A stretch of 64,000 nucleotides of DNA from Clostridiaceae bacterium (GCA_018432235.1 JAHDLO010000017.1:62001-126000); one strand, 5' to 3'; positions 33,790 through 44,811 are shown, counted from the first letter of the stretch. Translations and numbers: made by a program. Notes: generated by a model from the sequence alone, not told the origin.

Positions 33790-34362
33790 TTGGAAATATT
33801 TATTATATTAGTAAGCTCTATATTAGTAAATAACTTTGTTTTATCAAGATTCCTTGGCATTTGTCCTTTCCTTGGCGTGTCAAGACAGGTTGAAACTGCT
33901 ACAGGAATGGGTATGGCGGTAACCTTTGTTATGGCTATGGCAGCCTTTATGACAAAGCTGATCCAAACTCATATACTAGAGAGATTTGAAATAGAATATA
34001 TGCAGACAATTGCATTTATATTAGTTATAGCTGCTTTGGTACAGCTGGTGGAGATGATCGTTCAAAAGACCAGTCCTACACTGTATCAGTCCTTAGGCGT
34101 TTATTTACCACTAATAACAACTAACTGTGCAGTGCTGGGTTTAACGATTTTAAATATTAATGCAGATTACAATTTGCTTTATTCAGTAATTAATGCTATC
34201 GCAGCTGCAGTTGGCTTCTCTTTAGCTATTGTGTTATTTGCAGCGATTCGAGAAAGAATCGAACTGTTCAATGTGCCAGAGGTATTTAAAGGATTCCCAA
34301 TTGCTTTAATTACTGCCAGCTTAATGTCTTTAGCCTTTTTAGGTTTCGCCGGACTTGTATAA
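33790..34362 (+). CDS. rnfA: Rnf complex subunit A
   Basis: A 190-residue paralog of RnfE, also with six helices. The cysteine segments are [11 protein letters not shown] and TTNCAVLGL. The start is TTG 33790, 7 nt after AGGAGGTG. The subunit pairs with RnfE in inverted orientation to form the membrane electron wire. Confidence 0.95.
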   Translation: MEIFIILVSSILVNNFVLSRFLGICPFLGVSRQVETATGMGMAVTFVMAMAAFMTKLIQTHILERFEIEYMQTIAFILVIAALVQLVEMIVQKTSPTLYQSLGVYLPLITTNCAVLGLTILNINADYNLLYSVINAIAAAVGFSLAIVLFAAIRERIELFNVPEVFKGFPIALITASLMSLAFLGFAGLV

Positions 34363-34376
34363 AGGAGAGATAAAAA

Positions 34377-35210
34377 ATGAATTTAGACGTAGTGGTGTAT
34401 CCAATATTAAGCTTAGGCGGACTTGGACTGCTATTTGGTGCAGGACTTGCTTATGCTTCTAAGAAATTTGAAGTAGAGGTGGATGAAAGAATGTCAGCCA
34501 TCAGAGATGCTCTTCCCGGAGCTAACTGTGGTGGCTGCGGTTTTCCCGGATGTGATGGTTTTGCTCGTGCTGTTGTAGAGGGCAGAGCCCCAGTGTCAGG
34601 ATGTCCTGTTGGCGGCTCAGAATGTGCATCAGCACTAGGAAGCATAATGGGTATCGATGCAGGAGACACTGTGAAAAAGGTGGCCAAGGTCATCTGTAAC
34701 GGTGATACCGCAAGATGTAAGGAGAAATTCGAATATGAGGGCATCGAGGATTGTGTTGCTGCTAACATGGTTGCCGGAGGCAGTAAATCCTGTCAATACG
34801 GATGCTTAGGCTTGGGCACCTGTGTAAGAGCATGTCCATTTGATGCCATCGAGATTGTTGAGGGAAGATTAGCAAGAATTATACCTGAAAAGTGTACAGC
34901 CTGCGGGAAATGTATAGAGGTTTGTCCTAAGACCGTAATAGATATGGTGCCTTATCATCAGGATGTTGTTATTGCTTGCAACAATAAGGAGCCGGGCAAG
35001 GTTGTGCGTCAAAAGTGCAGCGTAGGTTGTATTGCTTGTAAGATTTGTGTAAAGGCTTGTCCTTACGAAGCTATCGATTTTAAGGATAATTTAGCCTTCA
35101 TCAATTATGAAAAATGTACAAATTGCTTTGTATGTGTTGAGAAATGTCCGACTAAAGCAATTGAGGGCAATTTTGAAAGAAGAAATATAGACAAAAAAGA
35201 CGCAATATAA
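34377..35210 (+). CDS. rnfB: Rnf complex subunit B
   Basis: The 277-residue ferredoxin-accepting subunit has an N-terminal membrane anchor (about 5-25). An Fe-S module with ANCGGCGFPGCDGFA follows, and then ferredoxin-type clusters CLGLGTCVRACPF, CTACGKCIEVCP, CIACKICVKACPY and CTNCFVCVEKCP. Last gene of the operon, followed by a terminator. With the other subunits it couples ferredoxin oxidation to NAD+ reduction and Na+ or H+ export. Confidence 0.97.
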   Translation: MNLDVVVYPILSLGGLGLLFGAGLAYASKKFEVEVDERMSAIRDALPGANCGGCGFPGCDGFARAVVEGRAPVSGCPVGGSECASALGSIMGIDAGDTVKKVAKVICNGDTARCKEKFEYEGIEDCVAANMVAGGSKSCQYGCLGLGTCVRACPFDAIEIVEGRLARIIPEKCTACGKCIEVCPKTVIDMVPYHQDVVIACNNKEPGKVVRQKCSVGCIACKICVKACPYEAIDFKDNLAFINYEKCTNCFVCVEKCPTKAIEGNFERRNIDKKDAI

Positions 35211-35232
35211 TAGCAAAAAGTTAATGCTTAAA

Positions 35233-35268
35233 AAAGAGTTTCATATTATTATGGAACTCTTTTTTTCT
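35233..35268 (+). terminator. Terminator of the rnf operon
   Basis: The 13-bp stem AAAGAGTTTCATA/TATGGAACTCTTT (one G-U pair) is followed by TTTTTTT. Confidence 0.85.
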
Positions 35269-35475
35269 GAAACATAATATTCTACAGACCTGATAAATCA
35301 AAATGGGCAATAATAGCAATCAAATACTACTTGTATCTTATTTTACTTAATGATAAACTTTTAATGTACTCTTTTTAAGGCAAGAATATACAAGAACCGA
35401 TAAAAATTGCTATTTGTGAAATTAAGTACAGCTTTTAAAACCAAATTAGAAAACATAATAGAAAGTGTGATAACA

Positions 35476-35988
35476 ATGAATATTAAAAAACTAACACAGC
35501 TAGCAATGCTGACTTCTTTGGGACTGGCCCTTCATATCATGGAGGCAGGTATCCCGAATCCCTTTATGGGGATTGCCCCCGGTGCAAAGCTGGGACTTGC
35601 CAATATTATCGGGCTTATAACCCTCGTGCTGTTTGGTCTTAAATACGCCTTAGGAGTAAACCTTCTACGCTGTTTCATAGGAGGATTGGCCTCTGGGGCT
35701 GTAACATCAATGATGTATAGCCTTGCAGGAGCCTTTGCCAGCACGATAATTATGTGGATTGTTTATCGTTTTTTCAAGAAATACTTCAGCCTTGTGGGTG
35801 TCAGTGTTTTTGGTGCATTGGCCCATAATGTCGCTCAGCTTGCAGTGGCAAGTTTGATTATTAACAATGCTAAGATTTTCACCTATCTGCCGGTAATGAT
35901 GTTTGTAAGCTTAATAACCGGGATATTTATCGGGATTACTGCAAATTTCACTATTTCAAAGACTAAGATACATTTTAATCGAGTATAA
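35476..35988 (+). CDS. Gx transporter family / heptaprenyl diphosphate synthase component I-like protein
   Basis: A 170-residue polytopic membrane protein of the Hpre_diP_synt_I family. Key segments are LGLALHIMEAGIPNP, PGAKLGLANIIGL and the end SLITGIFIGI. It has five or six helices and resembles ECF-type S components more than a prenyl synthase. ATG 35476 gives the usual family start; the frame is open to TTG 35407 but no ribosome binding site supports it. In Clostridia this gene often follows rnf or apbE genes. Substrate unknown. Confidence 0.85.
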   Translation: MNIKKLTQLAMLTSLGLALHIMEAGIPNPFMGIAPGAKLGLANIIGLITLVLFGLKYALGVNLLRCFIGGLASGAVTSMMYSLAGAFASTIIMWIVYRFFKKYFSLVGVSVFGALAHNVAQLAVASLIINNAKIFTYLPVMMFVSLITGIFIGITANFTISKTKIHFNRV

Positions 35989-36020
35989 AGGATATAATAC
36001 ATGTATTTAGGGGGATAAGA

Positions 36021-36269
36021 ATGAGCAGATATAAAAATCCATGGCTCTTAATTTTACTGATAGTAACTGGGGTAGTATTAGGAGGCTTAATAGGTGATGC
36101 TCTGGGAAAAACCCTTCCCATATTATCTTATGGACCTGAGCCCTTGGGTTTGAAAAGCTTTGAGGTGAATTTGGGTGTGATTTTTCTTCAGCTCAGCTTC
36201 TTGATCAAGATAAATGTGGCAAGCCTATTGGGGTTATTACTCTCCGTTGTTATATTTAACAGATTGTAG
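36021..36269 (+). CDS. DUF4321 family membrane protein
   Basis: An 82-residue protein with two membrane helices (about 8-28 and 58-78), NPWLLILLIVTGVVLGGLIGD by its N-P-W and G-x-x-x-G-G-x-I-G features, and FEVNLGVIFLQLSF. It matches DUF4321, a small family conserved just upstream of maf and radC in Clostridia. Function unknown. The ribosome binding site is AGGGGGA, and maf follows 8 nt later. Confidence 0.85.
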   Translation: MSRYKNPWLLILLIVTGVVLGGLIGDALGKTLPILSYGPEPLGLKSFEVNLGVIFLQLSFLIKINVASLLGLLLSVVIFNRL

Positions 36270-36277
36270 GTGAAGAT

Positions 36278-36856
36278 ATGAGGTTTGTTTTAGCATCAAA
36301 TTCTCCTCGGCGGAGGGAATTGCTTAATAATTTGGGTGTTAGCTTTACTATTAGTGCCAGTAGCATAGACGAAGCTTTAGATGGCACTGCAATTCCCCAT
36401 GAGGAGGCCAAAAGGCTTGCCTTTGAAAAGGCCCGAGACATTGCTTCAAGGATAGACGAAAAGGCAATCGTTATTGCGGCAGATACAATTGTGGTATCGG
36501 ATAGGATTTTGGGGAAGCCAACAGATGAGACTGATGCGTATCAAATGCTGAAGATTCTGTCTGGAAGAGCCCATAAAGTCATAACAGGTATCACCTTGAT
36601 TGATACGTCAACCGGTAAAACAGTAGTAGATTTCTCTGAAACCACAGTCTTCTTTAAGACGCTGTCAGACGACGAAATATGGGACTACATTGCATCAGGT
36701 GAGCCTATGGACAAGGCTGGTGCCTATGGCATTCAAGGCAAGGCAGCTCTATTTGTAGAGAAAATTGAAGGCGATTATTACAATGTGGTGGGAATGCCTC
36801 TTTTTAGGCTCCAAGAGCTTTTAAACAAGCATTTTAATATAAGTCTTTTAAAATAA
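36278..36856 (+). CDS. maf: Maf family nucleoside triphosphate pyrophosphatase
   Basis: A 192-residue Maf protein that hydrolyses dTTP/UTP and modified nucleotides. The P-loop-like ASNSPRRRELL is at residues 6-16, VIAADTIVVSD is the acidic loop, and KAGAYGIQGKAALFVEKIEGDYYNVVG is represented by its G-A-Y-G-I-Q-G and G-D-Y-x-N-V-V-G motifs. The length is typical. It lies in the maf-radC-mreBCD order conserved in Firmicutes. Confidence 0.95.
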   Translation: MRFVLASNSPRRRELLNNLGVSFTISASSIDEALDGTAIPHEEAKRLAFEKARDIASRIDEKAIVIAADTIVVSDRILGKPTDETDAYQMLKILSGRAHKVITGITLIDTSTGKTVVDFSETTVFFKTLSDDEIWDYIASGEPMDKAGAYGIQGKAALFVEKIEGDYYNVVGMPLFRLQELLNKHFNISLLK

Positions 36857-36914
36857 TACAGCAGCTAAAAGTATCGGCATAATTCCTAAATATAATGAGA
36901 TAGGGGAATTTAGC

Positions 36915-37613
36915 TTGAATAAAGAATATGAAACGAAAACAATAAAAAATATGCCCGCAAGTGAGCAGCCAAGGGAAAAGCTGTTGAATAATGGGGTTGA
37001 AAGCTTGTCAAATGCAGAGCTTATCGCCATTTTGCTGGCAACAGGCACTAAGGAAATAACTGCTATAAATCTTGCGGAAAATATATTGAATTATTCTAAT
37101 GATGGTATAAGGTATTTAACCGAAACAACAGTAGAAGAATTGAGTAATATTAGGGGAATGGGTCTCGCTAAATCTGCACAGTTGATTGCTGCTGTAGAGT
37201 TGGGTAAGCGTATAGCTTTAACAACAAAGGTTAATAATTATAGAATAAAGAGCCCTATGGATGTTAGTAGTCTGCTAATGGAAGAATTGCGCTATAAGAA
37301 GAAGGAATATTTTAATATCCTTTTGTTAAATACAAAGCATGAGCTTATCTCTATAGAGAACATTTCTATAGGCAGTTTAAATGCCTCCATTGTTCACCCT
37401 AGAGAGGTATTCCAGAGGGCGATAAAACGTAGCAGCTCTTCAATTATTCTTGTTCATAATCACCCCAGCGGTGATCCATCTCCAAGCAATGAAGATATTA
37501 AAATAACAAAGAGATTACAGGAAGCTGGAAGTATTATTGGCATAGAGGTCCTGGATCACATTATCATTGGTGATGGTACTTATTGCAGCTTAAAGGAAAG
37601 AGAATTTTTGTAG
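36915..37613 (+). CDS. radC: RadC family protein (JAMM domain)
   Basis: A 232-residue RadC protein with an N-terminal helix-hairpin-helix region (LSNIRGMGLAKSAQLIAAVELGKR by its core) and a C-terminal JAMM metallopeptidase-like domain with the metal motif HNHPSGDPSPSNED. The old DNA repair assignment is doubtful for the family. The start is TTG 36915, with AGGGG upstream; an ATG at 36954 is a possible alternative. It precedes mreB as in other Firmicutes. Confidence 0.95.
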   Translation: MNKEYETKTIKNMPASEQPREKLLNNGVESLSNAELIAILLATGTKEITAINLAENILNYSNDGIRYLTETTVEELSNIRGMGLAKSAQLIAAVELGKRIALTTKVNNYRIKSPMDVSSLLMEELRYKKKEYFNILLLNTKHELISIENISIGSLNASIVHPREVFQRAIKRSSSSIILVHNHPSGDPSPSNEDIKITKRLQEAGSIIGIEVLDHIIIGDGTYCSLKEREFL

Positions 37614-37640
37614 GCATAGTATAGGAAGGAGCATAATTAA

Positions 37641-38672
<1,032 letters not shown>

Positions 38673-38686
38673 GTTGGTGATAAAAG

Positions 38687-39526
38687 ATGGCTAAAAAAGC
38701 TGCTAAGGATCGGACTGCAATGATTATAGCAATTGCTGCTATCCTTCTAATTATAGTGATGTCCATAACATCACGGCAAAGGGAAAACATTTCAGAAATA
38801 GAAAGATGGGTAGGCAATATATTTACCCCTGTACAGAAGGTTTTCAGTACTGGGGTAACAACTGTTGGTGATAGCCTTAGCTCAGTATTTAACATTGGTA
38901 AGATTAAAAAGCAAAATGGGGATTTGAGTAATCAGGTAGAAGAGCTTCAAAAGGAGCTTATCCAGCTGAGGATGGAAAGGGATGAGCTGGAGGAGCTTCG
39001 AGAACTGAGGTATATGCTTAATGTTGTGGAGGAAAAGGATAGCTTTAGCTCTGTAGCGGCCAATATTATCGGAAAGACCCCCAGTAACTGGTTTGACATT
39101 TTTACCATAGATGTAGGTACAAAAAATGGCGTTTACAAGAACAGTATTGTACTTGCCTCCAATGGGTTAGTGGGAAGAGTAACTGAGGCGGGAGATAACT
39201 GGGCGAAGGTATCAGGGATTATTGACAACAATAGCTCCGTCAGCTTTCAGGTATTAAGAGATGCTAATACACAGGGGATTATTACAGGAAGCATCACCAG
39301 CGATTTGTCAGGCTATCTATTTGATTCCCTAGCAGAGGTTGTAGTAGGAGATAAATTGGTCACTTCTGGCTTAGGCATATTCCCACGAGGCATTTTGATA
39401 GGAGAGGTCAGTGATGTGGCAAGAACCAGTGATCAGCTGTTAAGAACCATTAAGGTTGAACCAGCGGTGAATTTTAAAAAGCTAAGCAAGGTGCTGGTAA
39501 TGACACCAAAAAACACTGTTGAATAA
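38687..39526 (+). CDS. mreC: Rod shape-determining protein MreC
   Basis: The 279-residue bitopic scaffold has a membrane helix at about 12-28, a coiled coil at about 68-110 (NQVEELQKELIQLRMERDELEELREL) noted by its heptads, and two beta domains with NWFDIFTIDVGTKNGV and GLGIFPRGILIGEV. It links MreB to outer wall enzymes such as PBP2. Confidence 0.95.
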   Translation: MAKKAAKDRTAMIIAIAAILLIIVMSITSRQRENISEIERWVGNIFTPVQKVFSTGVTTVGDSLSSVFNIGKIKKQNGDLSNQVEELQKELIQLRMERDELEELRELRYMLNVVEEKDSFSSVAANIIGKTPSNWFDIFTIDVGTKNGVYKNSIVLASNGLVGRVTEAGDNWAKVSGIIDNNSSVSFQVLRDANTQGIITGSITSDLSGYLFDSLAEVVVGDKLVTSGLGIFPRGILIGEVSDVARTSDQLLRTIKVEPAVNFKKLSKVLVMTPKNTVE

Positions 39527-39546
39527 ATATAAAAGGGGAAAAAGCG

Positions 39547-40047
39547 GTGAAAATTCTAATTATCGGCATAATCATTGCTGTTAATTTAATATTACAATCA
39601 ACCCTACTTCAATATTTCAAAATATTTGATGTGCTTCCTAATACTGGGCTGATTCTAGTCATATCCTTCGCAATTTATAATGGTAAGAATAAAGGTGCCA
39701 TTATAGGTTTTTTTGTTGGACTGCTGCAGGACATTATTTTTGGCCGTATCATAGGATTAAATGCATGTGTATATATGATAACAGGATATCTGGTAGGTAT
39801 GATAAACCGAAAGGTCTTTAAGGAGAATCTTTTAATTCCCTTTACCCTGACGGCTATAGCAACTGTTTTTTATGAAAGCGTAAATCTTTTGCTGATATAT
39901 CTGCTGGGCTATAGAATAGAGCTTCTTAATTTTTTTAAGAAGATGATCGTTACAGAGGTATTCTATAATTCTATCGTTTCCGTTTTTATATACATTTATG
40001 TAACCAAATTGTATCAATCTAAATATATGAAAAAACGATACTATTAA
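39547..40047 (+). CDS. mreD: Rod shape-determining protein MreD
   Basis: A 166-residue membrane protein with about five hydrophobic helices, starting at GTG 39547 behind AAAGGGGAAAAAGC. The segment FFVGLLQDIIFGRIIGLNA is the typical MreD G-x-x-x-D-x-x-x-G motif. It is followed 14 nt later by the PBP2 gene. Confidence 0.92.
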   Translation: MKILIIGIIIAVNLILQSTLLQYFKIFDVLPNTGLILVISFAIYNGKNKGAIIGFFVGLLQDIIFGRIIGLNACVYMITGYLVGMINRKVFKENLLIPFTLTAIATVFYESVNLLLIYLLGYRIELLNFFKKMIVTEVFYNSIVSVFIYIYVTKLYQSKYMKKRYY

Positions 40048-40061
40048 GTGGGGATTAAAGC

Positions 40062-42860
40062 ATGTGGAAAAACCTTAAGGATCGATATGTAGTAACCCTG
40101 ATTGCCTTTATAATGGTATTTACAATCATTGTGTTTAGATTAGCATCAATAATGATTGTTGCCGGTGAGTCATACAGGGAAGAGGCAGAGAACAGAATAT
40201 TTAAAAGTATACCCATAAAGGCACCAAGGGGTGAAATTAGGGATAGATACGGTCGTTTACTGGCAGGAAACAGGCCCAGCTTTACTGTGCAAATAATGAA
40301 AAATGAAATTGTAGATGAAAAGCTGAGCGAAGTACTTATAAAAATTATCAATACTTTAGAGGCAAATGGCGATAGGTATACAGATGATTTTCCCATCGTT
40401 TTGAATGATGAAGGCAGGTACATTTTTACCTATGACAGAGAAATAGAAAACTGGAAAAATGAAAATGAGATACCACAAGAGACTGATGCAAAGGAAGCCT
40501 TTCAAATTCTTCTGCAGAGATATGGCATAACCAACTATGAGGATGACTTTGATGCACAGCAGCAGCTGTTACAGAATATGGGCACTGTACCTATCTCGGT
40601 GGTGCAAATGAGATTTACCGAGGAAATGAAGAAAAGCAATTGGCTGGAGAGCCATGGACTTAAGGATTTTAAGGGGACAGCTGAAGAAGCCTTTATTACT
40701 GCTAGAAATAGCACCTATAAAATCCCTGAGACCTATAACAATATTGATGCAAGAAAAATTATGGTTATAAGAGAGCAGTTGAGAAATCAAGGTTATCTGC
40801 AATTTCAACCGGTTACTGTAGCAAAGGATATATCCGATCAATCAGTTATCGATCTGGAGGAAAGCATCAACGAGCTCCCGGGAGTGAATATCACTGTGGA
40901 GCCCATTAGATACTACCCCCAAGGCAAGGTAGCAGCCCACATATTGGGTACATTAGGAAAAATATCTCAACAGAACGAAATTGATAAATATGTCAAGGAA
41001 TTAGGCTATGCAGCCAGTGATATCATAGGAAAGACTGGCATCGAGCAAAAGTTCGAGGAGGCGCTTAGGGGTACTGATGGCTATCAGAAGGTAATCGTGG
41101 ATTCAAGAGGTCGAACTATAGAGGTTCTTGAACGAGTTGACCCTATTCCTGGACAAACTGTATATCTTACTATAGATCTTAATCTGCAAATTAAGGCGGA
41201 AGAGGTTCTGGAGCAGGTTCTGGGGACTATTCAGGTGGGTGGCACCTATGAAACCCGTTGGGGTAAAAATATTCTAATGAGTACCAGTAGTGGGGTAATG
41301 TCAAATGCAAAATCTGCATCGACAGTCGTCCAGGATGTCAATAATGGTGAGATATTGGCACTGGCTAACTATCCTAGCTATGATCCAAATCTGTTTGCTA
41401 CAGGCATAAGCCTTACGGATTGGAACAGTCTGATGCCGGAAAATGAGAAGGACCCCATAGCACCACGACCATTGACTAATATTGCCTTAAGCACTGCAAT
41501 ACAGCCGGGTTCTACCTTTAAGATGCTTACAGGCATTGCTGCATTGGAGCAGGGCTTGGACCCCAACTACAAAATATTTGATAGAGGGTTTGTTCAGGTT
41601 GGCGGACATTCCTTTGGTAACTGGCTCTGGAACTCAAGCAGGAGGACAATGGGATGGCAAAACATTCATCAGGCCATCGCAGATTCAAATAACTTTTACT
41701 TCTATTCCGTCGCCACCGGTTATGATTACGGCATAGGAAAATTACTGCCGTTTTCCATGAGCGTCAACAATATCATTGATATTTCAAAGCGCTTTGGCTT
41801 AAACGACAGGACAGGCATTGAAATAGATATCCCAAGAGAAAGATCTGGGGGCGTGCCCAGTCTTGAGAGCAAGACCAGAACAATAAAAGCTCTTTTGAAC
41901 AATTATCTGATACGACAATTGAAGACGGAGGATTTTGATGATACAAAGGTGACAATATCCGCTGAAAGCATAACAGAGATAATCGACACAATTATCAGCT
42001 GGACCGAAGAAAATCCAACACGAGCAGCTGTATATAACAGAATGATGGCGTTGGGCTTTAAGCACGAAAGGGCTAATTTTTATACGGATGTTATTAAGTT
42101 TACCTATTTTAATCAAGCGAGTTGGAGCAGATCCGATACAATGAACTTTGCAATCGGACAAGGAGAGCATTCCTATACGCCTATTCAAATGGCAAACTAT
42201 ATGGCCATTCTGGCCAATGGTGGCTATAAATATGAGGTTAGTGTCGTAAGAAAGGTACAGGATTATGACGGTAACAATACCACGGAATTTCCACCGGAGC
42301 TTATAGAAAGAATTCCGATGAATGATTACAGCCATATCGATGAGGTAAATTACGGCATGCATCAGGTAACAGTGACGGGCTCTGCCAGAAGCTATTTTGC
42401 TAATTTCCCCATAAAGACGGCTGGAAAGACCGGTACTGCGCAGCGTTCTGGTAAAATGCCAGAGTTAGATGAGGAAGCCTATCTTAAGAAGCATTTGAGG
42501 TCCTTTAATGTTTCGGAAGCAGCTGTTGAAGCAAAAACCCTGGCGCTTATGGAAGAAAACAAAGAGGATGCTAGATTCGCGGACAAGGGATATGCCATGC
42601 GGGAGGCAATAAAGCTTTTGAATCCAAAGGTTAAAAACGTAGATTTGGATCAATTCAAAAAGGATTACGACAACTATGCGTGGTATACCGGCTTTGCTCC
42701 CTACGAGGATCCTGAAATAGCAATATCTGTTTTGATATTTCAAGGTGGCTCAGGAGGCTATGCAGCACCAATATTTAGAGAAATCACTGCGGAATACATG
42801 GGACTCAATCTAGAAGAAGAATCCAATAGAATGTTTTTAGAAAGCAGACTGGCTCAATAG
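40062..42860 (+). CDS. mrdA: Penicillin-binding protein 2 (elongasome transpeptidase), unusually long
   Basis: A 932-residue class B PBP. There is a membrane helix at about 10-32, then the PBP dimer domain with PRGEIRDRYGRLLAGN. The transpeptidase domain has STFK at about 485, SNN near 545 and KTGTAQ near 790. Most PBP2 proteins are about 600-700 residues. Here extra segments lie in the N-terminal pedestal (about 120-260) and in the transpeptidase domain (about 600-680 and 810-870). The role is peptidoglycan cross-linking with RodA and MreBCD. A hairpin overlaps the stop codon. Confidence 0.93.
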   Translation: MWKNLKDRYVVTLIAFIMVFTIIVFRLASIMIVAGESYREEAENRIFKSIPIKAPRGEIRDRYGRLLAGNRPSFTVQIMKNEIVDEKLSEVLIKIINTLEANGDRYTDDFPIVLNDEGRYIFTYDREIENWKNENEIPQETDAKEAFQILLQRYGITNYEDDFDAQQQLLQNMGTVPISVVQMRFTEEMKKSNWLESHGLKDFKGTAEEAFITARNSTYKIPETYNNIDARKIMVIREQLRNQGYLQFQPVTVAKDISDQSVIDLEESINELPGVNITVEPIRYYPQGKVAAHILGTLGKISQQNEIDKYVKELGYAASDIIGKTGIEQKFEEALRGTDGYQKVIVDSRGRTIEVLERVDPIPGQTVYLTIDLNLQIKAEEVLEQVLGTIQVGGTYETRWGKNILMSTSSGVMSNAKSASTVVQDVNNGEILALANYPSYDPNLFATGISLTDWNSLMPENEKDPIAPRPLTNIALSTAIQPGSTFKMLTGIAALEQGLDPNYKIFDRGFVQVGGHSFGNWLWNSSRRTMGWQNIHQAIADSNNFYFYSVATGYDYGIGKLLPFSMSVNNIIDISKRFGLNDRTGIEIDIPRERSGGVPSLESKTRTIKALLNNYLIRQLKTEDFDDTKVTISAESITEIIDTIISWTEENPTRAAVYNRMMALGFKHERANFYTDVIKFTYFNQASWSRSDTMNFAIGQGEHSYTPIQMANYMAILANGGYKYEVSVVRKVQDYDGNNTTEFPPELIERIPMNDYSHIDEVNYGMHQVTVTGSARSYFANFPIKTAGKTGTAQRSGKMPELDEEAYLKKHLRSFNVSEAAVEAKTLALMEENKEDARFADKGYAMREAIKLLNPKVKNVDLDQFKKDYDNYAWYTGFAPYEDPEIAISVLIFQGGSGGYAAPIFREITAEYMGLNLEEESNRMFLESRLAQ

Positions 42861-42876
42861 AGCGGTCTGCTTTATC
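42841..42876 (+). terminator. Hairpin overlapping the end of the PBP2 gene
   Basis: The stem AAAGCAGAC/GTCTGCTTT is extended by GCTC-AATA-GAGC. The following TTTATCATT is a modest T tract. It likely separates mre from min transcription. Confidence 0.5.
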
Positions 42877-42997
42877 ATTATTCAAACCTGCTACAAATTA
42901 CCTATTACGTATATTTTTTAGAATTTAGCAGGATTTACTTGATATGTGGAGAATTTATAAAAGGTTACATATGCAATCAGTTATGGAGGAATCAACA

Positions 42998-43627
42998 ATG
43001 CCCCAGGAAAATGCAATTGAGTTTAAGGGTACAAATAAGGGAATTTTCATTCAAATAAATCAGGAGCTGGAATATGAGGCTTTAAAGGAGCTGCTGCTTC
43101 AAAAACTGGAAAAAACAAAGAATTTTTTTACAGGCGCCAGAATTCTTGATATACAATGCGAAACCTTATCTAATGAGGAAAAGCAGGAGCTAAAGGAAAT
43201 AATGGCCAAAAGATACCAGATGGTGGTACAGCTGGAGTCAATCACTGACAAGAGATCTGAGGTCAATGAAGCATTTCAAGGGATAAATGAAGGCCTTACA
43301 AAATTTGTTCACGGAACTGTCCGTTCCGGTCAAAGATTATTTTATGAAGGCAATATTATCATATTGGGGGATGTGAATCCGGGGGCGGAGGTCATAGCCT
43401 ATGGTAATATTGTAGTAATGGGCAGCTTTAGAGGAATAGCCCATGCAGGCAGTAATGGTAATTCAGAGGCCTGTGTAGCGGCTTTTTACTTAAACCCAAC
43501 CCAGCTGAGAATAGCAGATATTATTGCACGGTCACCGGATGGCGACATCGAAAAGCCTATAGGCCCGGAGCTGGCAAAGGTCCGAGAAAATATGGTATAT
43601 ATTGAACCTTATCTAATGAAAAAATAA
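42998..43627 (+). CDS. minC: Septum site-determining protein MinC
   Basis: A 209-residue inhibitor of FtsZ assembly. The N-terminal domain (1-105) is followed by a Gln/Arg linker and the C-terminal beta-helix with RSGQRLFYEGNIIILGDVNPGAEVIAYGNIVVMG (key G-x-x-x-x-x-x-G-x-I-x-x-x-G-D-V-N-x-G-A). ATG 42998 lies behind ATGGAGGAATC. An in-frame GTG at 42944 is less likely. Confidence 0.95.
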   Translation: MPQENAIEFKGTNKGIFIQINQELEYEALKELLLQKLEKTKNFFTGARILDIQCETLSNEEKQELKEIMAKRYQMVVQLESITDKRSEVNEAFQGINEGLTKFVHGTVRSGQRLFYEGNIIILGDVNPGAEVIAYGNIVVMGSFRGIAHAGSNGNSEACVAAFYLNPTQLRIADIIARSPDGDIEKPIGPELAKVRENMVYIEPYLMKK

Positions 43628-43656
43628 TGATAACTTAAAGAGTAGGGGGTAAAAAA

Positions 43657-44454
43657 ATGTCACAAGTAATTGTTATAACATCCGGTAAAGGTGGCGTCGG
43701 AAAAACAACTACAACAGCAAATCTAGGCACCGGATTAGCTCAGTTGGGATATAAGGTGGTTGTTGTGGATGCTGATATCGGACTTAGAAATCTTGACGTG
43801 GTTATGGGTCTCGAAAACAGAATCGTTTATGATATCGTTGACGTGGTTGAGGGAGTTTGCAGATTGAAGCAGGCCCTTATTAAGGATAAGAGATTTGAAG
43901 GCTTGAATTTGTTGCCGGCAGCACAGACAAGAGATAAAAATGCTGTAACCCCGGAGCAAATGCAAAAGCTTACTGCTGAATTGAAGGAATCCTTTGACTA
44001 TGTACTGATTGATTGTCCTGCAGGCATCGAGCAGGGCTTTAAAAATGCTATTGCAGGAGCAGATAAGGCTGTGGTGGTAACTACACCGGAAATATCTGCT
44101 GTAAGGGATGCAGATAGAATCATCGGCCTTCTGGAGGCAGCTGATCTCAGAGACCCACAGCTGATTATAAATCGTATTAGAATTGATATGGTTAAGCGTG
44201 GGGACATGATGAATATTGAAGATATGATTGATATATTGGCTATTGATCTTCTAGGCGTTGTTCCTGATGATGAGACAATAGTCATTTCAACAAATAAAGG
44301 TGAGCCAGCAGTGGTTGATATGACTTCACTTGCAGGTCAGGCCTATAGAAATATTACCAAGAGATTAACAGGGGAAGAGGTACCCTTCATAAATATGGAG
44401 GTAAATGATACATTTATGAAGAGGCTGAAAAAACTATTTGGAATGGGTAAATAA
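43657..44454 (+). CDS. minD: Septum site-determining protein MinD
   Basis: A 265-residue deviant Walker A ATPase with SGKGGVGKTT at residues 8-17, VDADIGLRNLD, and a C-terminal amphipathic membrane-targeting helix FMKRLKKLFGM. It recruits MinC to the membrane away from mid-cell. Confidence 0.97.
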   Translation: MSQVIVITSGKGGVGKTTTTANLGTGLAQLGYKVVVVDADIGLRNLDVVMGLENRIVYDIVDVVEGVCRLKQALIKDKRFEGLNLLPAAQTRDKNAVTPEQMQKLTAELKESFDYVLIDCPAGIEQGFKNAIAGADKAVVVTTPEISAVRDADRIIGLLEAADLRDPQLIINRIRIDMVKRGDMMNIEDMIDILAIDLLGVVPDDETIVISTNKGEPAVVDMTSLAGQAYRNITKRLTGEEVPFINMEVNDTFMKRLKKLFGMGK

Positions 44455-44475
44455 TAAACGAAAGGGGGAGGTCGA

Positions 44476-44766
44476 ATGGATATCTTTAAGCTTTTTGGTA
44501 AAGAGAGTGCATCCAGTGGCACCAGCAAAAATGTTGCTAAGGAAAGATTAAAGCTGGTATTAGTTCATGACAGAACCAATTGCTCACCTCACTTTCTTGA
44601 AATGGTTAAGGAGGATATTATAAAGGTAATATCCGACTATATGGAAATTGACGAAGAGGGCCTGGAGATTAAAATAACCAAGACAAAAAGAGATGTAGAC
44701 GAAAGCTCTGTTCCAGCTTTAATTGCCAATATTCCTATCAGGAAAATGAAGGATCGTGTTAGGTAA
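44476..44766 (+). CDS. minE: Cell division topological specificity factor MinE
   Basis: The 96-residue MinE has AKERLKLVLVHDRTN near the N terminus (the MinD-contact helix/strand) and an RDVDESSVPALIANIPIR C-terminal dimerisation part. It stimulates MinD ATPase activity. Directly after minD with GGGGGAGG as the ribosome binding site. Confidence 0.95.
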   Translation: MDIFKLFGKESASSGTSKNVAKERLKLVLVHDRTNCSPHFLEMVKEDIIKVISDYMEIDEEGLEIKITKTKRDVDESSVPALIANIPIRKMKDRVR

Positions 44767-44811
44767 ATTGTAGCTTGCTTAACTGAAGTAGAAAAGTGAG
44801 GATAAAAGAAG

